A DNA stretch of 64,000 nucleotides from Roseimicrobium sp. ORNL1. GTDB taxonomy: Bacteria > Verrucomicrobiota > Verrucomicrobiia > Verrucomicrobiales > Verrucomicrobiaceae. The notes under the pieces are model-generated. The model worked only from the letters and a program-made list of their open reading frames with translations. It did no database searches and was not told the origin of the DNA. This document shows positions 42,788 through 51,412 of the stretch, piece by piece. A program made the position numbers and the translations under genes. Positions within the stretch are counted from its first letter, which is position 1. Every line of letters starts with the position of its first letter. The stretch spans positions 4,836,001-4,900,000 of the forward strand of contig NZ_CP049143.1 of the NCBI RefSeq assembly GCF_011044495.1, written 5' to 3'.

Positions 42788-42932
42788 TGGTGGTCCGCCC
42801 ACTCCGTGTGCGGTCAGGGGGTGCTATCCTCCAGCATCTATTGTTTGCCCTGCAAGAATGCTCACTCGCGCATCCGCCCGGTCGGAGACGGTCTGCCATG
42901 TGGCATGTTTTACCCTGACCGCACACGGAGTG
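42788..42932. repeat. Left REP-like repeat pair of RAYT 1
   Basis: A 30-base unit (42788-42817, TGGTGGTCCGCC...GTGTGCGGTCAG) is followed about 95 bases later by an inverted, shortened copy of its last 18 bases (about 42914-42932). The same unit appears twice to the right of the transposase gene. The unit itself can form a small CCGC/GCGG hairpin. Confidence 0.85.
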
Positions 42933-43024
42933 AACTGACGCCCCTGAGACACTACTGCTCTCGTGCTAGCATCCTATAGAAAAATAAACTTGAAAGCCTC
43001 AATGCCCAATTGCACTGGATCACC

Positions 43025-43687
43025 ATGGCAGACTCCCCATTTCGATTCTTCGATCCTGTGGAGCCCATCACGATTACTCGAGGACACTTGCCTCATTGGG
43101 ACCAGGCAGGCGCCACATACTTCATCACATGGCGCACACTGGATTCCCTGCCTTTGCCGGTGTGGAACAAGCTGCTGTCACTCAGAGCAGCGTGGTTGAG
43201 AACCTACAAGATTAATCCTCAAGCTCCCGACTGGCGCTGGCACTTCGAGCATCTGCCTAAAGTTCTCAGGCTTGAGTTTGCACGACTGTTTTCCATGAAT
43301 CTCGACATGGAATTGGATTCCTGTCACGGCGCCTGCCTGTTAAAGCAGCCCGAGTTCGCTCGCATTGTTGCTGATTCCCTCCATCATTTTGATGGCGACC
43401 GCTATGTCCTGGGAGACTTCATCGTCATGCCGAACCACGTACACCTACTCGTAGGAGGCATGGCGAGGAACGCCATGCTCGCGCAGATGAAATCATGGAA
43501 ACGCTGGACGTCGCGCGAACTCAATCGTCACGTTGGCAGAAAAGGTCGCTTCTGGCAGGACGAAGGCTTTGACCATCTCGTCCGCAGCGAGGCGGCGTTT
43601 GAGAAATTTCGTCGTTACATCGCCGGAAACTCCGTGAAAGCAAAACTCAGACCGGGCGAATACCTCCACTGGGCGAGACCAAATTGA
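43025..43687 (+). CDS. REP-associated tyrosine transposase (RAYT) 1
   Basis: This 220-residue protein is a Y1-type (HUH) transposase of the TnpA_REP group. The metal-binding histidines are H138 and H140 in MPNHVHLLVGG. The helix with the candidate catalytic tyrosine Y198 is in FRRYIAGNSVKAKL, preceded by the typical FWQDEGFDHLVRSEAAF. Such proteins nick single-stranded REP hairpins. The gene is framed by copies of a 30-base palindrome-forming unit (42788-42932 and 43694-43850). The base composition looks somewhat less GC-rich than its neighbours, consistent with acquisition. MADSPF (43025) and MHWITM (43010) are alternative starts. Confidence 0.9.
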   Translation: MADSPFRFFDPVEPITITRGHLPHWDQAGATYFITWRTLDSLPLPVWNKLLSLRAAWLRTYKINPQAPDWRWHFEHLPKVLRLEFARLFSMNLDMELDSCHGACLLKQPEFARIVADSLHHFDGDRYVLGDFIVMPNHVHLLVGGMARNAMLAQMKSWKRWTSRELNRHVGRKGRFWQDEGFDHLVRSEAAFEKFRRYIAGNSVKAKLRPGEYLHWARPN

Positions 43688-43693
43688 GGTCCC

Positions 43694-43850
43694 TGGTGGT
43701 CCGCCCACTCCGTGTGCGGTCAGGAGACATTTGCCACACGGTGGGCCACCCACTGCAGAGGAATGCGTGCGTGAGAGTTTGGGCTGGGTGATTTTTGAGC
43801 TTTGGAGGAGAGTCACCCGACTGACCGCACACGGAGTGGGCGGACCACCA
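43694..43850. repeat. Right REP-like repeat pair of RAYT 1 (exact 30-nt inverted repeat)
   Basis: Positions 43694-43723 and 43821-43850 are exact reverse complements of 30 bases and identical to the unit at 42788-42817. They begin 7 bases after the RAYT stop codon. About 97 bases separate the arms, much as on the left side. Confidence 0.9.
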
Positions 43851-43856
43851 TGCTTC

Positions 43857-44405
43857 CTACGACTTCTTCACCCTCTTGCTCACGAGTTTTCCGCGGATAG
43901 TGACTTCACCCTTCTCGTTGGTGAAGGTGACCTCTGTGTCAAAGGTATTGTAGTCCTCGCTGGTGAAGACACGCACCAGCTTCATCGTGCCACCACCATC
44001 GAGCGGGGAGATGAGTTCCATGGTGTGCGTCTCCTCGGAAAAGCTTCCTTCGAAGCGTTGCGTCTGGTTGTTGTCGATCACATGCGTCGCCTCATAGACA
44101 CCCGTATCCGCATTCAGGATGATGGTCCATTTGAAGTCACTTTGGCCACCGTTGATCTCGCGTTTCCCCTCGATGGCCAGGGTGTTCTCCGAGACCACGG
44201 CCCCTGTCCACTGCTCCGTGATGGTGTAGGTGCTTCCATCTGGACCGGTGAGTTCCCCCTTCGCTTCCCACTCACCGACCAGGTTCTTGATCATGGGGTT
44301 CTTCGCGATGCCCTTGGAATCATCTGCCGCCAGGGGGCCACCAACAAAAAGGAAGACAAACATGCCGCAAAGGGCACTGGAGAAAACACGCAATGAAAGG
44401 CTCAT
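43857..44405 (-). CDS. Secreted protein of unknown function, DUF1579-like beta domain
   Basis: I chose the start at MSLSLRVFSSALCGMFVFLFVGGPLAADD, a clear signal peptide. The mature 155 residues are beta-rich, with LVGEWEAKGELTGPDG near the start and YEATHVIDNNQTQRFEGSFS, ELISPLDGGGTMKLVRVF and TFTNEKGEVTIRGKL further on. This recalls DUF1579 or lipocalin-like heat-stable proteins, in which a G-x-W motif opens the barrel, but the match is not certain. It is convergent with RAYT 1, and its stop lies 7 bases from the right-hand repeat. Confidence 0.7.
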   Translation of the reverse strand: MSLSLRVFSSALCGMFVFLFVGGPLAADDSKGIAKNPMIKNLVGEWEAKGELTGPDGSTYTITEQWTGAVVSENTLAIEGKREINGGQSDFKWTIILNADTGVYEATHVIDNNQTQRFEGSFSEETHTMELISPLDGGGTMKLVRVFTSEDYNTFDTEVTFTNEKGEVTIRGKLVSKRVKKS

Positions 44406-44545
44406 GGCAACCACGTGGGTGGAAGGTAGAAAAGAGTTCAATTCAATTCAGTCGCACACGAAAAATACTCCAGCACTCCCGGCATGCCCACGTTTTCCAC
44501 GAACAATCGCCTTCCCTCTCACCGTTCGCGACGTACCGTCCAGTG

Positions 44546-45781
44546 ATGACGTTCTCAAATCCCTGGCTTTGGATCGCTTTGATTTCCACCATCGGGCTGT
44601 GGAAGCTGGAATTGCTGGCCACCTTCCTGAACATGTCCGCGCTCTCGCCCAAGGTGCCGAAGCGCCTGGAAGGCACGGTCACGGAAGAGGAACATGAGCG
44701 GGCGCTGGAGTACGCCCGCATTTCCGCACGGTTCGGCGTGCTGTCGGACAGCATCCAACTCGCGGTCTTCCTCGGCTTCTGGTTCATAGGCGGCTTCGAC
44801 TGGGTGGACCACTGGGTGCGCGGATTCGGCCTCGGAGAAATCCAGTCCGGCCTGGTGCTGCTTTCGATTCTCTTTGTCGCACAGGGACTGCTGAGTCTGC
44901 CTTTTGACTGGTATGACACCTTTCGCATCGAGGCGGAGTTCGGGTTCAACAAGACCACGCTGGGCACCTTCATCATGGACCGTGTGAAAGGGCTGTGCCT
45001 CGCCGCCATCCTCGGCCTGCCGCTGCTGGCAGTGCTGTTGCATCTCTTTGCCTCCTATCCTCTGGCGGCGCTGTATGCGTGGCTCATCGTCACCGCATTC
45101 TCGCTCGTGCTGAGCTTTCTCTCACCGCGGCTCATTCTGCCGCTCTTCTTCAAGTTCCAGCCGCTGGAGGATGCAGAACTGAAGGCGGCCATCATGGAAC
45201 TCTCGCGCAAGCTGGACTTCCCCGTAGGGGAAGTGAGCGTGGTGGATGGCTCGAAGCGCAGCACGAAGGCCAATGCGTTCTTCACGGGTTTTGGCAGCGC
45301 CAAGCGTATCGCACTTTTCGACACCCTGATGAAGAATCACAGCCGTGAAGAGATCCTCGCGGTACTGGCGCATGAGATTGGCCACTGCAAGCGCCGCCAT
45401 GTACCCAAGCAACTCGCGCTCTCCATCCTTTCCACGGGGCTCATGTTTGCACTGATGCATTTTGCGATTCACGACCCGCGCCTGTGCGCTGCGTTCGGTG
45501 TCATGCAGCCCTCCGTGGCCTGTGGGTTTGCGTTCTTTGGCATCCTGTTCCAGCCGGTGAGCACCTTGATTGGGTTGCTGGGAAGCTGGCTGAGCCGGAA
45601 GTTTGAATTCGAGGCGGACGCCTATGCGAAGGAAGCGATGGCCTCGCCCAAGCCGTTGGTCGATGCGCTTACCCGCCTCACCCGTGATCACCTCGGAAAT
45701 CCAACGCCGCATCCCTTCTACGTGACCTTGCATTATTCACACCCGCCTATCCTGCAACGCCTGCAGGCACTGGAGGCGTGA
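44546..45781 (+). CDS. M48 metalloprotease, Ste24/CAAX prenyl protease 1-like
   Basis: The 411-residue integral membrane protein starts at MTFSNPWLWIALIS; the frame upstream is non-homologous. It has about seven hydrophobic segments and the zinc site HEIGH (H276, E277, H280) in AVLAHEIGHCKRRH, with a third ligand E356 in FEFEADAYA. The N-terminal region (FDWYDTFRIEAEFGFNKTT) is the typical cytosolic stretch of Ste24/M48A proteases. These cleave C-terminal CAAX tripeptides in eukaryotes; in bacteria the targets are misfolded or unknown membrane proteins. It starts a plus-strand run with the zinc-ribbon protein and rpoN. Confidence 0.9.
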   Translation: MTFSNPWLWIALISTIGLWKLELLATFLNMSALSPKVPKRLEGTVTEEEHERALEYARISARFGVLSDSIQLAVFLGFWFIGGFDWVDHWVRGFGLGEIQSGLVLLSILFVAQGLLSLPFDWYDTFRIEAEFGFNKTTLGTFIMDRVKGLCLAAILGLPLLAVLLHLFASYPLAALYAWLIVTAFSLVLSFLSPRLILPLFFKFQPLEDAELKAAIMELSRKLDFPVGEVSVVDGSKRSTKANAFFTGFGSAKRIALFDTLMKNHSREEILAVLAHEIGHCKRRHVPKQLALSILSTGLMFALMHFAIHDPRLCAAFGVMQPSVACGFAFFGILFQPVSTLIGLLGSWLSRKFEFEADAYAKEAMASPKPLVDALTRLTRDHLGNPTPHPFYVTLHYSHPPILQRLQALEA

Positions 45782-45842
45782 TTCCCTGAACGAACCAGAT
45801 TGCGAAACCGCCCGCGTCGGCGAGATTTCCCGCCTCCTCATC

Positions 45843-47798
45843 ATGAGCAGCGCGGCAGTCACTCTTCGGTGTCCGGCTTGCGGCGGCGTGTTTCTCACGT
45901 TGCAGCAGGAGACGGGCGGAGAGGAAACCTGTCCCCACTGCACCCAGTCCGCACCGCGTGGGCGGTATTACACTGTTGAGGCGCAGGCCAGTCCACCCGC
46001 GCCGGTGTCACAGCCACCCGTGGCGGCCGTGGTTTCACCGGCCCAGCTCTGGGAAGCGGCGCTTCTGCAGCAACATCAAACACAAGCTCCTGCCCCCATA
46101 TTCACTGGCACGGAATCGGTCACGACGCGGGCACCAGAGAGCTTGCCGGAAACACCGCCGCCACTGCCACCGCCAGTCCATCTAGAGCCAGCGCTCGGCC
46201 CGGTGCTGAGCACGACCACAGGTCCGCTGCCACCACCTCAGATTGGTTTCGTTCCCCCGGCCACGTCAGAGCTCACGCCGACGGTGTTCCCGCCGCATCC
46301 ACATGTACACGCTCCGACTCCGGTGGTACTTCCGGTGTCACCCTTCGGTATCGCTCGCGCTGGCGCAGCAGCAGACCCCGCCGAGCCTGCTCCCCTGCCT
46401 GCGCCACCGGGTCTGTCTGTGCACATCGCACCGCCCTTGCCCGGAGTGGTCCCACACGAGCATACTGCAATACCACACCATCCCGAAGCTTCTTCACCTG
46501 CCACATCTTCACACGCCGCTCCGCATCACCCGCAGGATCTTGCGCTGGTGGCGGTAAAGATGATGCGAAACAGCGGGCCTCCCACAGTCATCCACCATCC
46601 ACCCAGACGTGCGCCGTGGATTGCCGGTTTGATGTTCGGATCGCTCGCACTCGCAGGAGGATTGCACTTGATCAAGGAACGCTGGCAATCCACGAACACA
46701 GCCGTCACGCCAGACATCGCACAGCGTGCACCCTCATCACCTGGTGAGTCCAAGCCGAAGCCTCCACCGGAATCTAAGGAGGCCATTCTGCCGCAACAAG
46801 TGGCCGCCTTGAGCGCTGAGAAGGCGCCTGATCCAACACCTGCGTTGTCGACAGCGTCGACCCAGGTACCAGCACAAGCGACTGCACAGGCTGTGACAAG
46901 CACGCCGCCTCCGGCTTCGCCTGAAGTGCCGGAGGCCCCCGTAACCACTGCAACGAAACCGGAAGGAATGCCTCCAGCGGCGCCTCCGGAGATTGTCATC
47001 ATTCCCGTTCCATCCACGCCTCCATCGCCACCTGCCCCAACTCCTGCCCCCGAGCCTGCTGCTCCGCAGGAAGAAGTGCGTCGCGCCCTGCCCTCGGATG
47101 CGGCTACGCTCTCCATTACCAAGCAAGATCCCCTGCCAGTGATCGCAGCGAAGCTGGTGTTCGGTATCGGCACGGCCACAACACCTGAGGAACGCGCACG
47201 CTGGATCGCGGATCCCGAAAAGCACGGCGATAACATGGAGCAGTTCGTGAAGAAGCATGGCGGCAGATTGCGTACCCGCGAGGTAGAGCCGTTGCCTGTC
47301 CCGGGGCCGGTGCATGCCCTGCCTTCGGGCGAAGTCGTGACTCTCTTTCGTGTCAATTCTCCCGCCTCACGCGGTGGCGCGATTGTGCGACTCCGTGCCA
47401 CGGCGAATGGAAATCACGTCATCGACTGGCCGCTCTTTGCCCAGACATATGACAATGCTTTCGACCGTTTCATTGCGGCGATTCGCGTCAGTCCAGAAGA
47501 AGCGAAATGGTACACCGTGCTTTGCAGCCTCAGCACCAATCCGAACACGAAAAATGCACGGGAGGAAGCACCCCTGCTGCTCAAAGTGCAAGGCTCCCTC
47601 GCCGAAACCGGCGTCACCGAGGCATGGGTGGACAAAAACTCTCCTGCTGGCCAATACCTTCAAAAGGAGATGATCGATGGCCGCACGTATCTCATTGATT
47701 TACAGATCAATGCATCGAATTCAGAAGACCATCGATTGAAGGTTTTTGACTGCTCAGCAACGCAAGGCAAGCCCGCCCAAGCGAACGCAAATAAATAG
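45843..47798 (+). CDS. Zinc-ribbon, Pro-rich single-pass membrane protein
   Basis: The 651-residue protein begins with a zinc ribbon (C10-PAC-C13 and C30-PHC-C33). About 200 Pro/Ala/His-rich residues follow, then one membrane segment near 258-275 (WIAGLMFGSLALAGGLHL) and a second Pro-rich linker. The C-terminal globular domain of about 220 residues has conserved-looking EERARWIADPEKHGDNMEQFVKKHGG and RVSPEEAKWYTVLCSL. Its position between the Ste24-like protease and rpoN is suggestive of an envelope sensor. No family was recognised, and the architecture (cytoplasmic ribbon, periplasmic domain) is an inference. Confidence 0.75.
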   Translation: MSSAAVTLRCPACGGVFLTLQQETGGEETCPHCTQSAPRGRYYTVEAQASPPAPVSQPPVAAVVSPAQLWEAALLQQHQTQAPAPIFTGTESVTTRAPESLPETPPPLPPPVHLEPALGPVLSTTTGPLPPPQIGFVPPATSELTPTVFPPHPHVHAPTPVVLPVSPFGIARAGAAADPAEPAPLPAPPGLSVHIAPPLPGVVPHEHTAIPHHPEASSPATSSHAAPHHPQDLALVAVKMMRNSGPPTVIHHPPRRAPWIAGLMFGSLALAGGLHLIKERWQSTNTAVTPDIAQRAPSSPGESKPKPPPESKEAILPQQVAALSAEKAPDPTPALSTASTQVPAQATAQAVTSTPPPASPEVPEAPVTTATKPEGMPPAAPPEIVIIPVPSTPPSPPAPTPAPEPAAPQEEVRRALPSDAATLSITKQDPLPVIAAKLVFGIGTATTPEERARWIADPEKHGDNMEQFVKKHGGRLRTREVEPLPVPGPVHALPSGEVVTLFRVNSPASRGGAIVRLRATANGNHVIDWPLFAQTYDNAFDRFIAAIRVSPEEAKWYTVLCSLSTNPNTKNAREEAPLLLKVQGSLAETGVTEAWVDKNSPAGQYLQKEMIDGRTYLIDLQINASNSEDHRLKVFDCSATQGKPAQANANK

Positions 47799-47816
47799 TT
47801 GGCATGAAATTTGCTT
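47799..47816 (+). promoter_or_regulatory. Sigma-54-type promoter upstream of rpoN
   Basis: TTGGCATGAAATTTGCTT matches the -24/-12 consensus (TGGCAY-N5-TTGCW): GG at 47801-47802 and GC at 47813-47814 are ten bases apart, as required. The predicted transcript would begin near 47825, 27 bases before the rpoN start codon. Confidence 0.7.
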
Positions 47817-47851
47817 GCTAAATATTTGTAGCGCGGTTTGGTGAGTCACAC

Positions 47852-49252
47852 ATGTCCAGCCAGGGCCTCTTCCAAACCCAGTCGCTAAAGCAGGTCATTG
47901 GACCTCAGATGCAGCAGAGTCTGCAGATCCTGCAAGCCCCCGCGCTTGAGCTCCAGCAGATCGTACAACAGGAACTGGCGGTGAATCCCGTCCTGGAGGT
48001 CGAGAACTCCGAGGTCTCTCTGGAGCAGACCGCCCCGGAGGATCCGGATGCGGACATCTCCTCCCTCTCCCGCCTGGATGAGGAGTGGCGTGAATACTAT
48101 GCACAGCAGCGCTCCTCGGTGGGCCCGCGCACATCAGAAGATGATGAGAAACATCGCTTCATGATGGATTCCATCACCGCAGAGACCACGCTCCAGGAAC
48201 ACCTCCTCAGCCAGCTCAACCTGGCCGACTCCGGTGACGAGAAGCTGCGCGAAATGGCCGAGTTCATCATTGGAAACATTGATGACGATGGCCTCCTGCA
48301 CACCAGTCTGGATGAGCTGAGCCTCCGTCACGGACTGCCGATGGATGATCTCGCAAAGGCGAAGGCGCTCGTGCAGAGCTTCGAGCCTGCCGGCGTGGGC
48401 GCGGAGAACCTTCGCGAATGCCTCATGTTGCAACTCGAGCGCCAGGGCAGGAAGTCCAGCCTCGCTCACCGCATTGTGGATCATCACCTGGAGGATCTGG
48501 CGCACAAACGCTACACGCTGCTGGCCAAGAAACTCGCCGCTCCGCCGGATCAGATCTCACGCGCTGTGGAGGTCATCGCCTCGCTCGACCCACGCCCCGC
48601 GCAGGGATTTGCCCAGATGCGCAATCACTACGTCACGCCGGACATTCGCGTGGAGCGGAGCAATGGCTCCTACACCCCCATCATGAATGAGCGCGACCTG
48701 CCGCACCTGCGTATCAGCAATGCGTACAAGGATCTTCTCGCCCAGCCGGAGACCGGCAACGAAGCGCGCAGCTACATCCGTGAAAAGATTCGCGGCGCGA
48801 AGTTCCTCATCCGCAGCATCGCGCAGCGGCAGCAGACCATCCAGCGCATCGCCACGGAAATCATCGCACACCAGCATGACTTCTTTGAGAAGGGACCAAG
48901 CATGCTGAAGCCGCTCAACATGGCCACCGTGGCCGAGGCCGTGGGTGTGCATGAAACGACCGTGAGCCGCGCCATCGCCGGGAAGTTCATCGCCACTCCA
49001 CATGGTGTGTTTGAGTTGAAGTACTTCTTCACCAGCGGCGTCCGCACCGAGGGCGGAGATGACGTGAGCAACACCGCCGTGAAGAACGCCATCGGGGAAA
49101 TCATCAAGACCGAGCCCCCTCACAAACCGCTGTCAGACGAACAACTCGTAAAGCACCTCAACGACCGCGGCATCAAAGTCGCCCGCCGCACCGTGGCGAA
49201 GTATCGCGAAGCCATGGGCGTGCTCCCGAGTCATTTGAGGAAGTCGGCGTAG
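47852..49252 (+). CDS. rpoN: RNA polymerase sigma-54 factor
   Basis: The 466-residue protein has the Gln-rich activator-interacting region I (MSSQGLFQTQSLKQVIGPQMQQSLQILQAPALELQQIVQQELAVNPVLE), an acidic region II, the core-binding domain, and the DNA-binding part with a helix-turn-helix near TVAEAVGVHETTVSRAIAGKF. The RpoN box is ARRTVAKYRE at about 444-453. Sigma-54 directs transcription from -24/-12 promoters together with AAA+ activators, none of which is in the window. A promoter of its own type lies directly upstream. No hpf, ptsN or lptB neighbour, as found in Proteobacteria, is present. Confidence 0.96.
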   Translation: MSSQGLFQTQSLKQVIGPQMQQSLQILQAPALELQQIVQQELAVNPVLEVENSEVSLEQTAPEDPDADISSLSRLDEEWREYYAQQRSSVGPRTSEDDEKHRFMMDSITAETTLQEHLLSQLNLADSGDEKLREMAEFIIGNIDDDGLLHTSLDELSLRHGLPMDDLAKAKALVQSFEPAGVGAENLRECLMLQLERQGRKSSLAHRIVDHHLEDLAHKRYTLLAKKLAAPPDQISRAVEVIASLDPRPAQGFAQMRNHYVTPDIRVERSNGSYTPIMNERDLPHLRISNAYKDLLAQPETGNEARSYIREKIRGAKFLIRSIAQRQQTIQRIATEIIAHQHDFFEKGPSMLKPLNMATVAEAVGVHETTVSRAIAGKFIATPHGVFELKYFFTSGVRTEGGDDVSNTAVKNAIGEIIKTEPPHKPLSDEQLVKHLNDRGIKVARRTVAKYREAMGVLPSHLRKSA

Positions 49253-49303
49253 GGCGGTGTGCCTGAGGTGGCACTCACACGAAGTGCGAAAGCCACCAAA
49301 AAG

Positions 49304-50128
49304 CTACCTCACCTTCTCCCTACGAAACTCACCGATGCCAGTGTACCTTCCACCGTCTGTCGACACACCTTGATTCGACACGAGCCGACAACGGTCGCAC
49401 TTGAATTCGAAATCACAGAAGCGCGGCCTTCCCTCTTCTGAACGCTCCACTCTCCAGGCACACCCACATCCCGGACAGGATCTCCTCGCCTCCACGGAGG
49501 GCCGTCTGCTCCAGTAGCGCATCAGATAGTAGTAGGTAGGAATACCTGTCGCCGACTCCACCATCCAGCACAGCTCACGCCCTTCCCTCGACAGCTCACT
49601 TTCCGAGTCCGCCAGCTCACGGTAGGCAGCCATTTCCAAAGTGCCTGATGCCAGCCAGAGATGGTCATGATGACGATAGCTTCGCTGCCATTCACGCAAC
49701 CGCTCCTTTATGTCTGTAGAGACAGGCACGCGAAACACCGGTACCTGCGCACCACCGTCTCCCCTGCAGACCGGAGAAGACCGGTCCAGTGCGTTGGTAA
49801 ACAGGTAGAGATGCGGCGCACCTTTCCATGAAAGCTGCCTCTCTGGCACATCGTCATCGAGCACCCTCCACAACGGAGCCTCTCCGAAAAGCGCCACTAC
49901 CTTCTTCAACTCCGCCTTGCCATGCGCCGAGTGATGACGTGTCTCCCACGCTCCGACTGCTGCGACCAGCACCTGCGCAATCAACTGGCCCTTTGATCGT
50001 GAAAGCATGAACGCGCCATCAATCTGGCCACCGCGCGACAACTCCCCGAGATAGCTCTCCGCTGCGTCCTCAAACTGCGCTCTTTCGCTCTTGCGGCAGG
50101 CTCCAAAAGTAACGGTGGCAAGATACAT
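49304..50128 (-). CDS. DUF2310 zinc-ribbon-containing protein
   Basis: The 274-residue cytoplasmic protein starts with MYLATVTFGACRKSE and ends with a double CxxC ribbon: C-PGC-G-C at 220-225 and CDFEFKCDRCRL at about 241-252. The combination matches DUF2310, described as zinc-ribbon proteins that possibly bind nucleic acid. The middle (HDHLWLASGTLEMAAYRELAD, VESATGIPTYYYLMRYW) fits that family. It is convergent with rpoN, 51 bases away, and is followed downstream by nothing that shares its strand until 43857. Confidence 0.8.
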   Translation of the reverse strand: MYLATVTFGACRKSERAQFEDAAESYLGELSRGGQIDGAFMLSRSKGQLIAQVLVAAVGAWETRHHSAHGKAELKKVVALFGEAPLWRVLDDDVPERQLSWKGAPHLYLFTNALDRSSPVCRGDGGAQVPVFRVPVSTDIKERLREWQRSYRHHDHLWLASGTLEMAAYRELADSESELSREGRELCWMVESATGIPTYYYLMRYWSRRPSVEARRSCPGCGCAWRVERSEEGRPRFCDFEFKCDRCRLVSNQGVSTDGGRYTGIGEFRREKVR

Positions 50129-50148
50129 GGCGCAATATGGCGAATTTT

Positions 50149-50745
50149 CTACTTAGCCTTCCAGCCGACCGGAGCTTGATGTGAACCTACTTGCATGCTT
50201 CGCCAGTTGCTGGCGAGTTGTACAGTCTTGACCTGCCCCTCGCCACCCCTAGCCTCAATCTGAATCGTGAATCTCACTTTCGCGTCCACGAACGTCGATC
50301 CGCTGGCCTCCGATAAGATGAGCTTCCTGAGACTTTCAGGAATTTGCTCATACATAAGAGTCTCTTCGATCACACCCGCTTCCTTGGGCTTCACTTCTCT
50401 CGATAGGCCCACGCCTGAGCCCGTAGAAGCGTTTTCAAAGCTATAAATTTTACCATTCACATCAATCTCCCAAGTGCCACGAGGCCCAAGGGAGTGATAG
50501 AACAACGTCAGCGGCTGCCAGCCCATGTTTGTGATCATCAGGTAAACTGGCTCGGGCTCCAATCGAGGTTCACGGACACTCCCAAGTCCGATGCGCTCCC
50601 CTAGATCAAGAGCCTGGCCATTCACCGTCAGTGTGCAATTTCTGGCAATATCGTCGCCGCAGCCGTGGAACATGGCCACTAGCAAGACAAGCAGAAGCGT
50701 GGTCGCAAGCAGGACGAGTCGCAGGAAAACACTTTGAGGAGTCAC
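50149..50745 (-). CDS. Small membrane-anchored protein of unknown function
   Basis: The only upstream starts are TTG at 50781 and GTG at 50745; I prefer the GTG, which places a hydrophobic segment (FLRLVLLATTLLLVLLVAMFHGC) right at the N-terminus. The remaining 170 residues form a soluble domain with VNGQALDLGERIGLGS, YLMITNMGWQPLTLFYHSLGPRGTWEIDVNGKIYSFEN and KVRFTIQIEARGG, probably beta-rich. No family is recognised. The gene lies 20 bases after the start region of the DUF2310 gene on the same strand and may be its upstream partner. Confidence 0.6.
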   Translation of the reverse strand: MTPQSVFLRLVLLATTLLLVLLVAMFHGCGDDIARNCTLTVNGQALDLGERIGLGSVREPRLEPEPVYLMITNMGWQPLTLFYHSLGPRGTWEIDVNGKIYSFENASTGSGVGLSREVKPKEAGVIEETLMYEQIPESLRKLILSEASGSTFVDAKVRFTIQIEARGGEGQVKTVQLASNWRSMQVGSHQAPVGWKAK

Positions 50746-50814
50746 AGCTTCTTGGTATTCACCAAGACCACGCTCACGCAACTGCGGGCAATGAAACCCG
50801 CGCAGAATTCACCC

Positions 50815-51111
50815 TCACCCACCCGGCTTTCTCCGCACGCCACGCGACGCGCCCTTCTGCGTTTGCCAGTAGGTCATCGCCTCCTGAAAGCAGGTGCCGG
50901 GCAACTCGTCAGCTTGTGCGGCAATGAATCTCCGAGCGTCCTCCACGCCCTGATTGTACGCAATGGGCGCCATCTCGCTCATGATGTAGTCCAGGAAGAA
51001 GCCTGCCTGCAGGTCGCTGAGTTCGGCATCCAGTGTCTCTGTGAAGAAGCGCTTCAGAGACTCCACAGCCTCTTGTTTCTGTTCCTTGGTAAGCAGTGGT
51101 GATGATGACAT
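50815..51111 (-). CDS. DUF2164-family protein
   Basis: I chose the start at MSSSPLLTKEQKQEAVESLKRFF; the frame extends upstream to 51171 without similarity. The 98-residue protein matches DUF2164: LKRFFTETLDAELSDLQAGFFLDYIMSEMAPIAYNQGVEDARRFI. Function is unknown. It is cytoplasmic and probably helical. It sits 70 bases upstream of the unknown membrane protein and is divergent from the autotransporter. Confidence 0.85.
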   Translation of the reverse strand: MSSSPLLTKEQKQEAVESLKRFFTETLDAELSDLQAGFFLDYIMSEMAPIAYNQGVEDARRFIAAQADELPGTCFQEAMTYWQTQKGASRGVRRKPGG

Positions 51112-51412
51112 GCCTGTCTGACAACACACATCGAGCCCACATCGACACGCAAGCCCAAAACACAAAACCAAGGGCTGAACCTCAATTTAGTAAAATTTCA
51201 CAAGCGGTTACTCCGCTTTATTGCTAAAGGTCCGCGACCTCATCCACTCCCGTTCAATCGTCCGTTAAAACCCCAGCGGTGCGAGACTTTGGCGCTTCGG
51301 GCTGCAGCATACGACCGTTTGCGTTCCGCAGGTGGCGAGTGCTGGCATCCGGCCATGAGTCTTGTTGTCCCTGCCTGGAGGTGTCCCACGGAGGTTAAAA
51401 AAACCATCCCTC

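Noticed and set aside
41263-42918. 551-residue plus-strand frame opposite menE and DUF2721
   Set aside because: Crosses two well-supported genes and has no motif of its own.
49259-49441. 60-residue plus-strand frame after rpoN
   Set aside because: It overlaps the 3' end of the DUF2310 gene on the other strand and has no family resemblance.
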